A stretch of DNA of 64,000 bases from Fluviicola sp. XM-24bin1 (GCA_003149635.1 QCWI01000002.1:211188-275187); one strand, 5' to 3'; counted from the first letter of the stretch, positions 26,810-37,600 are shown. Program-made: numbers and translations. Notes: generated by a model not told the origin, from the letters alone.

Positions 26810-27600
26810 ATGAAAACAATCTCTTTTTATACAAAGATGGCTGTGGTGCTATTTATCACCTCCACACTTCTTATTGGCACGTCTTGTTGTCAGAAAAAGA
26901 ACCTTGCTGTCCAGACAAAGATCCAACTCCAAGCATGGGCGAAAATACTATTGAAACCGCTAGTTTGGCGCAACACGATTCGTTTTGGATCGAATGGCGA
27001 GTAGCCTGCAGCGTTCCAACCAGTAGCTGGGATTCAACTTCATTTACTACAGCAGGTGTTCACTATGATACCTTCCAAAAATACTATCCTCGAATTCGAA
27101 CAGCAATGATTGGCATGTACAGCTCACCTAGCTTAGGAGCGCAATATTTACCCGACGTAGTTGAATCTGGAAGCACGTATCCAGTGACCGCTTATGCCGA
27201 CAGTGCCACAAATCTCTACAAGTTAGTTGCAAAAGGCGGAAGCATTATTAATAGTCCGTCTGCCTATTACTTGACGAAGACACAACTGGACGCGCTCAAA
27301 GCACATCCGGCTCTTATGGAACAAGACCTGGGACTGCCATTAACAAGTGTTTCAGGTGAATATTGGATCTACACAATCACTTCTTTGAAGGATAGTAATT
27401 TATTTTTCCAGTCTACAGTTGCGCCAACAGTTCAATACGGAACGAGACCGCTGCATCCTATTTACAATACTCCGGGTGGAGCTACTCAATCGTTGATCCT
27501 GAACAACATGGACACAACACTTTGGTTGAAAAGTACGACATATGAAGTCTTCGCGCCGACTGTTTTGCCCAATTTAAAATGCAACTCACTTGTAAAATAG
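26810..27600 (+). pseudogene. Lipoprotein gene with a one-base frameshift after the signal peptide
   Basis: The first frame (26810-27004) codes a signal peptide and lipobox region ending LLIGTSCCQKK, then goes off into nonsense. The second frame (from about 26884 to 27600) continues as EPCCPDKDPTPSMGENTIE and then a 220-residue extracytoplasmic part (WIEWRVACSVPTSSW, then YYPRIRTAMIGMYSS). Adding one A to the AAAAA run at about 26895-26899 joins them as SCCQKKEPCCPDKD, about 263 aa. The mature part is not a family I recognise; it may be a surface lipoprotein. Stand-alone, between the divergent kynU gene and hemL. Confidence 0.72.
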
Positions 27601-27683
27601 AGTCGAATTAATTTGAGTTTCGAGGAACAAAAAAGATCGGTTTGAAATAGCCCGAAATCCTACCTTCTTGCCCCTTTTATTCG

Positions 27684-27691
27684 TAAATTTG
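27684..27691 (+). promoter_or_regulatory. Candidate -7 promoter element for hemL
   Basis: TAAATTTG fits TAnnTTTG and lies 20 nt before the hemL ATG. No TTTG at the right distance upstream was seen, so this is tentative. Confidence 0.35.
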
Positions 27692-27711
27692 CAAAAACTC
27701 ATTTGGTAGGT

Positions 27712-29022
27712 ATGCGAAATATTTCAACGCCCAATTCAGATGCTTTATTTGAGAAAGCACAAACCTATTTTCCAGGAGGCGTAAATTCCCCTGTTCGAGC
27801 ATTCAAATCCGTAGAAGGCGGGCCTTTATTTATGAAGAAAGGCGATGGATGTTATCTGTGGGATGAAGACGATAATAAGTTCATCGATTTCAATTGCAGT
27901 TGGGGGCCGCTAATTTTGGGACACAATCATCCGAAAGTGTATCAAAATGTGATGGAGACCATGCAAAATGGAGCGAGTTTCGGAACGCCGACGTTGAAGG
28001 AAAACGAATTGGCCGAGTTAATTTTATCTCGTAATACCTTTATCGACAAAATTCGATTTGTAAGTTCAGGTACGGAGGCCGTAATGTCCGCGCTTCGATT
28101 GGCTCGTGGATACACTGGAAGAAAGAAAGTTTTGAAGTTCGAGGGCTGTTATCACGGTCACGTAGATTCCATGTTGGTGAAAGCCGGAAGTGGATTGGCA
28201 ACGTTGGGGACTTCCTCCAGCGCAGGTGTTCCTGAAGAATACGCGAACGAAACTTTGGTGCTTCCGTTGAATGATGTTGACGCATTGAAAGCATGTGTCG
28301 CGGAGCATATGGATCAAATTGCCTGCGCGATCATTGAACCGATTCCAGCAAACAACGGGTTATTACTTCAGGACAAAACGTTCTTGACAGCGCTTCGTGA
28401 AGTGTGTACTGAAAATGGCATCCTTCTTTTCTTCGACGAGGTAATCTCAGGATTCCGCGTAGCATTTGGAGGAGCAACAGAATATTTGGGCATTACTCCG
28501 GATATCGTTACTTACGGTAAAATCATCGGAGGTGGACTTCCTGTTGGAGCTTATGGAGCCAAGAAAGAAATCATGAGTCATGTGGCACCTGACGGCCCAG
28601 TTTATCAAGCTGGAACGCTTTCAGGAAACCCGGTCGCAATGGCCGCTGGAATTGCCCAATTGACGGAATGTGCGAAGGAAGGCTTCTACGAAGAGCAGCA
28701 GCGTAAAACGGAAATGTTTGTGGGACGCATCAATGAATATGCGAGCGACAAAGGTTATCCATTTGAAATGGTGACAATCGGTTCTATCTTCTGGTTGTCC
28801 TTCGAGGGTAAAAAGCGCATACAACGTGCCGATCAAATTGATCCGGACATGACGCACTTCAAAAACTTATTCTCGGAATTGTTGAATCGCGGTGTGTATT
28901 TGGGGCCAAGTGGCTACGAAGTAGGGTTTGTTTCTCAAGCGCATACTCCAGAAGTTTTAGCAGAAGCAGCGAATGTTTTCAAAGAAGCTTTGGATGTGAT
29001 ATTTGCCGAGGAGTTAGCTTAA
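27712..29022 (+). CDS. hemL: Glutamate-1-semialdehyde 2,1-aminomutase
   Basis: About 436 aa from ATG 27712 (MRNISTPNSDALFEKA); a TTG at 27703 is three codons upstream and less likely. Diagnostic GSAM features: YFPGGVNSPVRAFKSV, SWGPLILGHNHP, VSSGTEAVMSALRLARG, LLFFDEVISGFR and the PLP lysine in TYGKIIGGGLPVGAYG. Converts glutamate-1-semialdehyde to 5-aminolevulinate, the last step of the C5 route to haem. Single gene. Confidence 0.97.
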   Translation: MRNISTPNSDALFEKAQTYFPGGVNSPVRAFKSVEGGPLFMKKGDGCYLWDEDDNKFIDFNCSWGPLILGHNHPKVYQNVMETMQNGASFGTPTLKENELAELILSRNTFIDKIRFVSSGTEAVMSALRLARGYTGRKKVLKFEGCYHGHVDSMLVKAGSGLATLGTSSSAGVPEEYANETLVLPLNDVDALKACVAEHMDQIACAIIEPIPANNGLLLQDKTFLTALREVCTENGILLFFDEVISGFRVAFGGATEYLGITPDIVTYGKIIGGGLPVGAYGAKKEIMSHVAPDGPVYQAGTLSGNPVAMAAGIAQLTECAKEGFYEEQQRKTEMFVGRINEYASDKGYPFEMVTIGSIFWLSFEGKKRIQRADQIDPDMTHFKNLFSELLNRGVYLGPSGYEVGFVSQAHTPEVLAEAANVFKEALDVIFAEELA

Positions 29023-29119
29023 AGCTTATTCCTTTTTCTTGATACAGAGGAATCAAAAATCACGAAGGATTTATAGCGTCCTGTTCATTCGACGATTTGG
29101 CCAAAAGTATGAGCCAGAA

Positions 29120-29437
29120 TTACTTCTTACACCCCTTTTGGCGTTTCTTCATCTCATCACCTGACATTTGGTAATAACGTTTGCACGCTTTGTCACGATC
29201 ATTGCGAAGCTTTTTCATCTTCTTAGCATCAGATGCATTAGCCTGGCGTTCCAATAAGTCCGCTGAGAACTTGTTGAGTTTGTCCGTCACCTTGATGCAT
29301 TTACAAAACTCCGGATCGTCGATACTGCCATCTGCCTCTTCGCCCGAACATGCCCACAACATCGCAAGTAAAAGTACTGGGAGCATCCAGATTCCTAAGT
29401 TTTTGCGTTTCAGAGAAAATTTCGGTGTACCAGACAT
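29120..29437 (-). CDS. Small lipoprotein
   Basis: 105 aa from ATG 29437; upstream frame to 29557 lacks a signal and is probably not translated. Signal peptide with lipobox MLWAC (Cys30), then SGEEADGSIDDPEFCKCIKV and a Lys/Arg-rich helical C-terminus ending KKRQKGCKK. Three or four Cys remain in the mature part. Unknown function. It converges on hemL. Confidence 0.7.
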   Translation of the reverse strand: MSGTPKFSLKRKNLGIWMLPVLLLAMLWACSGEEADGSIDDPEFCKCIKVTDKLNKFSADLLERQANASDAKKMKKLRNDRDKACKRYYQMSGDEMKKRQKGCKK

Positions 29438-29534
29438 ATTGATGATTTTAAACGAAAATACAGATTCTTTCCGATCAACCCCCTCTACTACGACTTCGAG
29501 AACCTCAGTCTTCGTTTTTCGAATAAAGCCAAGG

Positions 29535-29595
29535 CCACTAAGGCTCTCGAAGCGCAACTATTCATCATTCATAACTCATAATTCATCATTCCACC
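29535..29595. repeat. Dispersed intergenic repeats: GGCTCTCGAAG and ATTCAT-rich string
   Basis: CCACTAAGGCTCTCGAAGCG (29535-29554) is copy 2 of the motif seen at 13237. It runs into GCGCAA followed by ATTCATCATTCATAACTCAT and more ATTCAT-type units ending TTCCAC. A parallel string from GCGCAATTCAT to TTCCAC lies at 61789-61827. Confidence 0.6.
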
Positions 29596-29619
29596 TTATT
29601 TTTATCCCAAAACCAACAA

Positions 29620-30747
29620 ATGTCCAAACTTCCAAACCTAGGAACGACCATTTTCACGGTGATGTCAAAACTGGCAAACGACCATCAAGCCATCAACCTT
29701 TCGCAAGGATTCCCCAATTTCCCGGTAGATCCGAAACTCACCGGAATTCTTGAACGCAAAGCCACGGAAGATGTGCATCAATACATGCCTATGCCAGGAT
29801 CGCCTGCAATACGAACCGAAATTTCAGCAATGATTGAAAAGGTCTACGGACGCAGTTTGAATCCAGATGGAGAATTGCTGATTACCGCTGGTGCGACTCA
29901 GGCTATATTCACTGCAATAATGGCTTTGGTTGAAAACGGTGACGAAGTGATTGTTCTGGATCCGGCATACGACTGTTACGATCCAACCATTCGTCTGTCT
30001 GGCGGAACTCCCATTCATATTCCATTGAACGATTCCTATCAACCGGATTGGGAGAAAATCAATGCGGCGTGTAATGAGAAAACACGAATGATCATCACTA
30101 ATAATCCGCACAATCCATCAGGAAGAATGTGGAATGATTCGGATTTCGATGCTCTGGAAGAATTGATGGAAAACAACGAGCGGATTCTATGGCTCTCAGA
30201 TGAAGTCTACGAGTTCATCACGTTTGAGAATGATCACATTTCGGCGCATCATCGACCTGCATTGCACGATCGAAGCATCATTACTTCATCTTTTGGAAAA
30301 ACCTTCCATATCACAGGATGGAAAATGGGATACATGGTCGCTCCAGAGGCATTGATGTCGGAAATCAAAAAAGTGCATCAATTCAATGTCTTCTGCGTGA
30401 ATAGTGTTGCACAAGCTTCACTTACCGAATACTTGCCGCAAGTAGATGTCAACCAATTGGGAGCCTTCTATCAAGAAAAACGCGATTTGTTTACCTCCTT
30501 AATGAAGGAAAGTAGATTCAAATTATTGCCTTGTGACGGAACCTATTTCCAACTGGCAGATTACAGTGAAATCAGCGACGAAAGCGATGTCGATTTCTGT
30601 AAGCGTTTGACGACTGAATTTGGCGTAGCAGCAATTCCGGTTTCCGTGTTCAACGATCCACCAATAGATCGAAAACACATTCGTTTTTGTTTCGCAAAAG
30701 ACGACAACACATTGATTAAAGCAACTGAGAAACTATGCAAGATTTAA
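29620..30747 (+). CDS. PLP-dependent aminotransferase, methionine aminotransferase (YbdL)-like
   Basis: 375 aa, class I/II fold type I. SKLPNLGTTIFTVMSKLAN and INLSQGFPNFPVDPKL are typical of YbdL and kynurenine/glutamine transaminase K. PLP contacts NNPHNPSGRMW and LSDEVYEFITF; PLP lysine in SFGKTFHITGWKMGY. It overlaps by 13 nt a nitrilase-family omega-amidase gene. In bacteria and animals this pair works together: the transaminase takes glutamine as amino donor for a keto acid such as 2-keto-4-methylthiobutyrate, and the amidase hydrolyses the 2-oxoglutaramate formed. Kynurenine transamination is a second possibility given kynU and kmo 3 kb upstream. Confidence 0.88.
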   Translation: MSKLPNLGTTIFTVMSKLANDHQAINLSQGFPNFPVDPKLTGILERKATEDVHQYMPMPGSPAIRTEISAMIEKVYGRSLNPDGELLITAGATQAIFTAIMALVENGDEVIVLDPAYDCYDPTIRLSGGTPIHIPLNDSYQPDWEKINAACNEKTRMIITNNPHNPSGRMWNDSDFDALEELMENNERILWLSDEVYEFITFENDHISAHHRPALHDRSIITSSFGKTFHITGWKMGYMVAPEALMSEIKKVHQFNVFCVNSVAQASLTEYLPQVDVNQLGAFYQEKRDLFTSLMKESRFKLLPCDGTYFQLADYSEISDESDVDFCKRLTTEFGVAAIPVSVFNDPPIDRKHIRFCFAKDDNTLIKATEKLCKI

Positions 30748-31499
30748 GAGTAACCCTCGTTCAGGCGAATCAGGTTTGGGAAGATCCCAGTGCCAATTTC
30801 GAAAACTACACAAAGCTTCTAGAAGGTGTCGAAACCGATTTGATCTTGCTCCCGGAGATGTTTCATACCTGCTTTAGTATGAATCTCGCCCTCGCCGATC
30901 CTTATGATGGCAATGCAACAGTTCAATGGCTGAAAGACTTGTCTAAAGCAAAAGATTCCGCAATCTATACTTCTTTAATGGTAAAGGATAGCGATCGGTA
31001 TTTCAATCGCGGTGTTTTTATCACTCCAAGCGGTGACATTTCTACCTATGACAAGCGAAAAACCTTCGGAATGGCGAAAGAAGATGAAAATTTCGCTTCA
31101 GGTCAGGACGCCACGATTGTATCCTACAAAGATTGGAATTTTAATCTACAAATCTGCTACGACCTTCGTTTTCCTGAAATCGCGCGAAATAAAATTTCCA
31201 ACCAATCACCGATGTATGACGTTCTTCTCTACGTGGCAAACTGGCCGCAGAAACGATCAGTGCACTGGAAATCCCTCCTGCGCGCGCGGGCAATTGAAAA
31301 TCAATGCTTTGTTGTGGGAGTGAATCGTGTTGGAACCGACGGCAATGGATTTGAATATTCCGGCGATTCCCGATTGATTGATGCTTTGGGCCAGGAGCAT
31401 TTGCTCGAACAAGGAAAAGAAATGACACAAACGTTTGTTATGAAAAAGGGCGAATTGGAAGTAATTCGTGAAAAGTTGCCTTTTTTGAAGGATGCTTAA
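30735..31499 (+). CDS. Carbon-nitrogen hydrolase, omega-amidase (YafV/Nit2)-like
   Basis: 254 aa. The nitrilase triad is readable: Glu in DLILLPEMFHT, Lys in STYDKRKTFGMA, Cys in LQICYDLRFPE. The length, the YDKRKTF loop and NWPQKRSVHWKSLLRARAIE match the omega-amidase branch (YafV/Nit2) rather than other nitrilases. It would hydrolyse 2-oxoglutaramate to 2-oxoglutarate and ammonia. Its start lies inside the end of the aminotransferase gene (13-nt overlap), strongly suggesting joint use. Confidence 0.9.
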   Translation: MQDLRVTLVQANQVWEDPSANFENYTKLLEGVETDLILLPEMFHTCFSMNLALADPYDGNATVQWLKDLSKAKDSAIYTSLMVKDSDRYFNRGVFITPSGDISTYDKRKTFGMAKEDENFASGQDATIVSYKDWNFNLQICYDLRFPEIARNKISNQSPMYDVLLYVANWPQKRSVHWKSLLRARAIENQCFVVGVNRVGTDGNGFEYSGDSRLIDALGQEHLLEQGKEMTQTFVMKKGELEVIREKLPFLKDA

Positions 31500-31544
31500 T
31501 CCTCAAAGGCACTGATAATTCTGGAAATCTAATATGAATCACAT

Positions 31545-31552
31545 ATATTTGT
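31545..31552 (+). promoter_or_regulatory. Candidate -7 promoter element for the T9SS gene at 31574
   Basis: TATATTTG matches TAnnTTTG, 21 nt before the ATG at 31574. No clear -33 TTTG. The downstream gene appears strongly expressed, which favours a real promoter here. Confidence 0.4.
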
Positions 31553-31573
31553 TACACTTTAATTTTTAGATCT

Positions 31574-33448
31574 ATGAAAAAAGTATACCTAAGCTTTCTC
31601 CTAGCAGGTTTTGCGGCTACTGCTTCGTACGCGCAGCACAACACAAAGCCGATTACTTTCGGAGAATTACCAAATGAGGCTTCATTGAAGCCAACACAAT
31701 CGCAAAACCAAGCAAAAGCCTTGGGAGTTACCATCTTCGAAGACCTTTTCGATAATGGTAGCAACTGGGTTATCGACAATGACGGTCAACCTGGTGGAGC
31801 ATTCGGATGGACAATCGACGCAACTAATGACGGTTGGTGGAGTACTAACGGAATCTCTTCTACTTCAGGTGGAGGATATGCTGAGTTGTCTAACGGAGAT
31901 GCACAAGCAAGTACACAAGCATTGGACGTAACGTACACAATGACAAGTATCGCAATCAACGTTGATTCATTGACTCAAGATGCATTGGGTACAGCTACGA
32001 ACTTGGTTACATTGGAGTTCGAGCAGTACGGAGCATTGTTCAACGATGAGCAAACAATCCAAATCTCTACTGATGGTGGAAACACTTGGGAGATTATGCG
32101 TGACAACCGTGATTACTACGAAGTATTGTCTGCAAGTGGAGGAGATCCATACCCGAACCCGGATTTGATCACTATTCCACTAGGGCCATACCTTACAGGA
32201 GCATACACAGATGTTCGTATCCGCTTCCAGTGGACGACTGCATTCCCGCAGTTCTCTACAAACAGCGCTGTATGGATTACTTACGGATGGTACATTGATG
32301 ATCTTCGTATCAACACAAACCCTGATTACGATGCAGCAGCAGTTGCACCTTACTGGGGAACTGCAGGATTGAACTACTCTCGTATCCCAGGTACTCAAGT
32401 AGCTCCAATCGACTTCGCTACTTTCGTAAGCAACGACGGATCAAACACATTGACTGACGTTACTTTGAACGTTGATGTGAACACAGGAGGATGGACTGGA
32501 ACTTCTACACCAGTAGATATCCCCGTATTGACTACTGATTCAATCGGTACTTCAACTCAGTACACACCAGCATCTACGCCAGGATCTCACTCTTTCACTT
32601 GGGAAGTAACTCAAAACGAAACGGATGACGTTCCTGCGAACAACATCATTACAGGTGATGCATTCGACGTAACTGAATTTGTTTACGCGATGGATGATGA
32701 TGTAATTGACGGATCAACTGGTAACGGTGGATTTGGATTCGAGAAAGGAAACTTCTACGATATCTGGGCGGATCAAACTGCTTACGCTATCCAAACGAAG
32801 ATTGCTTCTAACGCTGTAGTTGGATCTATTGTTTACGGAAAATTGTACCGTTGGGATCCAACAAACGCAACAACGTTTGCTGACGCATTGTTCTATGAGC
32901 AACAAACAGATTTCTACGAAATTACTCAGCAGGATCTTTCAGGAGGATTGTTGACACTTCCATTGTTGGCTCCAACTTCATTGACTGCAGCAAACAACAC
33001 TTACTTTGTCGTTGTATGTTCTGACGGTGACGGTGGCGCTTCTGACGATGTACAGATCGCAACTTCTGGAATTTCACCAACAGGATTCTCTTACTTCTAC
33101 GCTGCGGATGATGATGCATGGTACTTGCAGCCTCAAACGCCAATCGTACGTTTGGACTTCGAGAACACTATCGGATTGGAGGAATTGTCTAACGTATCTG
33201 CGTTGAACGTATTCCCTAACCCAGCGACTGACGAAGTAAAAGTTAGCTTCGATATCACTGACGCTTCTGACGTTAAAGTTACAGTAATGGATATCACAGG
33301 AAAAGCTATCGAAACTGTAGTTGACGCTGCTAACGTAACTGGAATGCAGAACAACACAGTGAACATTTCTGATTACGCTGCTGGTGTTTACGTGATCAAC
33401 ATCACAACAAACGCTGGAACTATCCAACGTAAATTCGTTAAGAAGTAA
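31574..33448 (+). CDS. T9SS-secreted protein with jelly-roll (MAM/laminin-like) domain
   Basis: 624 aa. Signal peptide MKKVYLSFLLAGFAATASYA. Residues ~50-240: a beta-sandwich domain (IFEDLFDNGSNWVIDNDG, TLEFEQYGALFNDEQTIQIS, YGWYIDDLRI) as in MAM/laminin G-like folds. Residues ~250-370: CARDB/Ig-like. C-terminus: T9SS type A domain (LNVFPNPATDEVKVSF to AGTIQRKFVKK). Codon use is strikingly uniform (AAC, TTC, TAC, TCT, GGA, CGT), unlike its neighbours, which suggests high expression. It is followed by a strong terminator. Likely a surface or matrix protein; no catalytic motif seen. Confidence 0.85.
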   Translation: MKKVYLSFLLAGFAATASYAQHNTKPITFGELPNEASLKPTQSQNQAKALGVTIFEDLFDNGSNWVIDNDGQPGGAFGWTIDATNDGWWSTNGISSTSGGGYAELSNGDAQASTQALDVTYTMTSIAINVDSLTQDALGTATNLVTLEFEQYGALFNDEQTIQISTDGGNTWEIMRDNRDYYEVLSASGGDPYPNPDLITIPLGPYLTGAYTDVRIRFQWTTAFPQFSTNSAVWITYGWYIDDLRINTNPDYDAAAVAPYWGTAGLNYSRIPGTQVAPIDFATFVSNDGSNTLTDVTLNVDVNTGGWTGTSTPVDIPVLTTDSIGTSTQYTPASTPGSHSFTWEVTQNETDDVPANNIITGDAFDVTEFVYAMDDDVIDGSTGNGGFGFEKGNFYDIWADQTAYAIQTKIASNAVVGSIVYGKLYRWDPTNATTFADALFYEQQTDFYEITQQDLSGGLLTLPLLAPTSLTAANNTYFVVVCSDGDGGASDDVQIATSGISPTGFSYFYAADDDAWYLQPQTPIVRLDFENTIGLEELSNVSALNVFPNPATDEVKVSFDITDASDVKVTVMDITGKAIETVVDAANVTGMQNNTVNISDYAAGVYVINITTNAGTIQRKFVKK

Positions 33449-33469
33449 TTCTTAATTAGAAATATTGAA

Positions 33470-33499
33470 AGCCTCGGCCATTTGGTCGGGGCTTTTTTT
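33470..33499 (+). terminator. Rho-independent terminator
   Basis: AGCCTCGGCC (33470-33479) pairs with GGTCGGGGCT (33484-33493) through 10 bp including two G-U pairs, with a 4-nt loop, followed by TTTTTT. It lies 21 nt after the stop of the T9SS gene. Confidence 0.88.
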
Positions 33500-33534
33500 G
33501 TTGGGATTTTATCATAGGCAAATTTATTTTCTTG

Positions 33535-33580
33535 TCACCCTCCCAAGACCTTCCTCAAGGGAGGAGGAAAAATCCCCTCT
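33535..33580. repeat. Dispersed GTCACCCTCCC / CTCAAGGGAGGAGG element, copy 1
   Basis: GTCACCCTCCC, then CCTTCCTCAAGGGAGGAGG and AAAAATCCCCTC. A related stretch lies at 58058-58125 (GTCACCCCTC, CCCTCAAGGGGAGAG, GAGGGAGGTGAC). It is an intergenic hairpin-forming repeat upstream of fbp. Confidence 0.5.
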
Positions 33581-33630
33581 ATCATCAATCCATCCACCTA
33601 TTTTCACGATATTTGCCAAAATTTTCCGGC

Positions 33631-34635
33631 ATGAAGAAACTCGTAACACTTCACGAATTTATCATGGATCGTCAGGCTGACTTTCCTTACGCAACTGGTG
33701 AATTATCCCGTTTGTTGTCAGACATTGCTGTGGCATCGAAAGTGGTAAGTAAAGATGTCCGTCGTGCCGGATTGTTGGAAGATTTCCTCGGTGCCCAAGG
33801 ATCCACCAACGTACAGGGAGAAGAACAACAAAAGTTGGACGTTATTGCCGACAACCAGTTCATTCAGATGTTCCAATCTGGAGGGGAGGTTTGTGGAATT
33901 GCATCGGAGGAGAACGACGATTTCATGGCCTTCGAAACGGAGTATTCGAAAAAAGGTAAATACGTGGTGTTGTTCGATCCGTTGGATGGTTCATCCAATA
34001 TTGATGTGAACGTTTCCATCGGAACCATTTTCTCCATCTATCGCAGAAAGAGTGAAGTGGGAACAAAGGCAACATTGGAAGACATGATGCAAGTTGGAAG
34101 CGAGCAAATTGCTGCCGGATATGTTCTTTACGGATCATCAACCATGTTGGTGTACACTACAGGACGTGGTGTCAACGGATTTACATTAGATCCATCTATT
34201 GGTGAATTCTGCTTGTCGCATCCTGATATGAAAATGCCGGAAACAGGTCGTCTGTATGCGATGAATGAAGGAAACATCAATATCTGCGAGTCGGGATTGA
34301 AAGAATACATCGAAACGTATTGTCAGCAGACATTACCAGGAGCTTCGCGTCCGTATTCAGGTCGTTACATTGGTTCGTTGGTAGCAGATTTCCACAGAAA
34401 TCTGATCAAGGGAGGAATTTACATTTACCCAGATACAGAAACAGATCCAGAAGGAAAACTACGTCTGTTGTACGAGTGTAATCCTTTGGCTTTCATTGCT
34501 GAGCAAGCAGGTGGATTGGCAACCACAGGACGCCAACGCGTCATGGATATAGTTCCAGAAAAACTCCACCAGCGAATTCCATATATCGTTGGTTCCAAAA
34601 CCATGGTGGAGCAAGCCATGAGCTTTCTAAAATAA
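33631..34635 (+). CDS. fbp: Class I fructose-1,6-bisphosphatase
   Basis: 334 aa from ATG 33631 ([15 protein letters not shown]); the frame runs back to 33532, but that part has no coding character and overlaps a repeat. Metal and substrate motifs: [10 protein letters not shown], the FBPase signature [20 protein letters not shown], then [20 protein letters not shown] and [19 protein letters not shown]. Hydrolyses fructose-1,6-bisphosphate in gluconeogenesis. Start of mfd follows 2 nt after its stop. Confidence 0.96.
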   Translation: MKKLVTLHEFIMDRQADFPYATGELSRLLSDIAVASKVVSKDVRRAGLLEDFLGAQGSTNVQGEEQQKLDVIADNQFIQMFQSGGEVCGIASEENDDFMAFETEYSKKGKYVVLFDPLDGSSNIDVNVSIGTIFSIYRRKSEVGTKATLEDMMQVGSEQIAAGYVLYGSSTMLVYTTGRGVNGFTLDPSIGEFCLSHPDMKMPETGRLYAMNEGNINICESGLKEYIETYCQQTLPGASRPYSGRYIGSLVADFHRNLIKGGIYIYPDTETDPEGKLRLLYECNPLAFIAEQAGGLATTGRQRVMDIVPEKLHQRIPYIVGSKTMVEQAMSFLK

Positions 34636-34637
34636 TT

Positions 34638-37600
34638 ATGGAGCGTAAGGATTTACGTACATCTTTCTCGAAACTTGAACCCATCAATCGCACCGCGAAT
34701 GAGCTGCAACTTGTGAGTACAAAAATTGCTTGGAACGGTCTCATTGGTTCGTCGCGATCTATTTGCGCAGCAGCGGTTGCTCAACAAGCTCCTGGAAACC
34801 ATTTGTTCCTTCTTGGTGACAAAGAAGAAGCCGCGTATTTCCTAAATGATTTGCAGGAAATGCACCCGGATCAATCCAATATCCTGTTCTATCCTGCTTC
34901 CTATCGCGTTCCTTACGAAATAGAAAAAACGGACAACGCCAATGTCGTTTCTCGCGCCGAAGTTTTGGAAAAGATCAACAGCGGAAACAACCTCTGGATT
35001 GTTACTTATCCCAAAGCACTTTTCGAGAAAATTCCGAGTAAAAAAGTACTGGATCAAAATACGCTGAAGCTGGAAGTTAGGAAATCGTACAGCATCGATT
35101 TTATCAATGAAATGCTCATTGAATTGCACTTCGACCGAGTGGATTTTGTGTACGAACCAGGACAATTTTCCATTCGTGGCGGAATTGTAGATGTCTATTC
35201 GTATTCGAATGACGAACCGTTCCGAATTGAGTTTTTTGGAGACGAAGTGGAAAGTATTCGAACCTTCGACGCCAGCACGCAGTTGTCCATCAACCAGCAT
35301 CAGTTCTTTACCGTTGTTCCGAATGTACAAGGGGAAATGGTCAACGCCGGGAACGAATCATTTTTGAGTTATCTAGGCGATAGCGCCACCATCTGGCTGG
35401 ATTCTTTCTCGAAAACGCACGACACCCTAGACAAAGAATACCGTAAAGCACTCAAGATTTACGATAATCTGGATCATCAAACCACACCTACCATTCCTGA
35501 TCATTTGTTCCTACATCCTTCGAAACTGGAGGAGACGTTGCAAGCGCAGTCTGTGATTGAATTCGGGATGGAGCAGCATTTCACGGCGCAAACTACCGAG
35601 ACTTTCAATTTCAAGCCGCAACCGAGCTTCAATAAGAATTTTGAAATCTTGGCAGAGGACATTCTGGAACGTACGAAGCAAGGATATACGGTTTGTATTT
35701 TTTCAAATCAGCCGAAGCAGATTGTACGTCTGGAGCAAATTTTCGCGGATACGAATTCTGAAGTTTCCTTCCGACCAGTGCCTGCTGCTTTGCACGAAGG
35801 ATTTATCAGTCCTGAGAATAAGTTGGTCTGCTATACCGATCATCAGATCTTTGAACGCTACCATCGATTCCGTTTGAAGGAAGGGTTCCGTCAAGCAAAA
35901 CAAGCGTTGACGCTGAAGGAATTGTATAATCTTCAAAGCGGCGATTACGTAACACACATCGATCACGGGGTTGGTAAATTTTCCGGATTGGAAACCATTG
36001 AGGTCAACGGTAAACCGCAAGAAGCCATTCGATTGCTGTATCGCGATAACGATGTGCTATACGTTGGAATTCACGCATTGCATCGCATTTCCAAATTTAC
36101 TGGAAAGGATGGCGCTGCTCCAAAAATGAATAAGCTGGGAACGGCTGCATGGTCGAATCTCAAACAAAAGACAAAGAAAAAGATCAAGGAATTGGCCTTC
36201 GATCTAATCAAATTGTACGCGAAACGAAAAGCGCAAGCTGGATTTGCTTACAGTCCTGACACCTATCTTCAAAATGAGCTGGAGGCTTCGTTTATGTATG
36301 AGGATACGCCGGATCAGTTGAAAGCAACGATTGCCGTGAAGGAAGACATGGAATCGGACACGCCCATGGATCGCTTGGTTTGTGGTGACGTTGGATTTGG
36401 AAAAACGGAGATTGCCATCCGTGCGGCGTTTAAGGCGGTTGCCGACAACAAACAAGTCGCCATTCTCGTTCCAACGACGATTCTCTCCATGCAGCACTAT
36501 CGTAGTTTCAAGGAGCGATTGAAAGATTTCCCGTGCAACATTGATTACATCAATCGATTCAAATCGGCGAAGCAAACCACCGAGACTTTAAAGAAACTCG
36601 CCAGCGGTGAAATAGATATTCTCATTGGGACACATGCAATCGTTGGAAATCGGGTCAAATTCAAAGATTTGGGCTTGATGATTATCGACGAGGAGCAGAA
36701 ATTTGGTGTTTCCGTAAAGGACAAATTGAAGACGTTACGCGCCACGGTGGACACCTTGACGTTGACCGCTACACCGATTCCGAGAACTTTGCAATTCTCT
36801 TTGATGGGCGCACGTGATTTGAGTATCATTAATACCCCTCCACCGAACCGTCAACCGGTTTTAACGGAAGTGATCCAATTCAAAGAAGAGACTTTGCGCG
36901 ATGCTATTGCCTATGAAGTGAGTCGTGGTGGACAAGTCTTCTTTGTACACAACCGCTTGCAGAATATCATGGAAATCTCCGGTATGATTCAGCGATTATG
37001 TCCGGGAGTTCGCGTTGGAATTGGTCATGGGCAAATGGACGGTCAGGAATTGGAAAAAATCATGATGGGGTTCATCAATCATGAGTACGATGTTCTGCTC
37101 GCCACCACGATTATCGAATCTGGAATTGATATCTCGAACGCGAATACGATTATCATCAACAACGCGCACAATTTTGGGATTAGCGACTTGCATCAATTGC
37201 GAGGGCGTGTCGGAAGATCGAATAAGAAAGGATTCTGTTATTTGGTCGCTCCAACAACTTCGGCCATGACGACCGAGGCACGCAAAAGATTGGAAGCACT
37301 GGTTCAATTCTCCGATTTGGGATCAGGATTCAACATTGCAATGAAAGATTTGGACATTCGCGGTGCCGGAAATATGCTGGGTGGTGAACAAAGTGGATTC
37401 ATCGCGGATATCGGATTTGATATGTATCAAAAGATTCTGAACGAGGCGATTGAAGAATTGAGAGAATCGGAATTCAAGGAATTGTTTGAGCAGCGCAACT
37501 CGGATAACCTTACGCAATTCGTTAAAGACTGTGTCTTCGAAACCGATTTGGAAATTCGCATTCCTGATGATTACGTCAACAATGTTGCCGAGCGCTTGAG

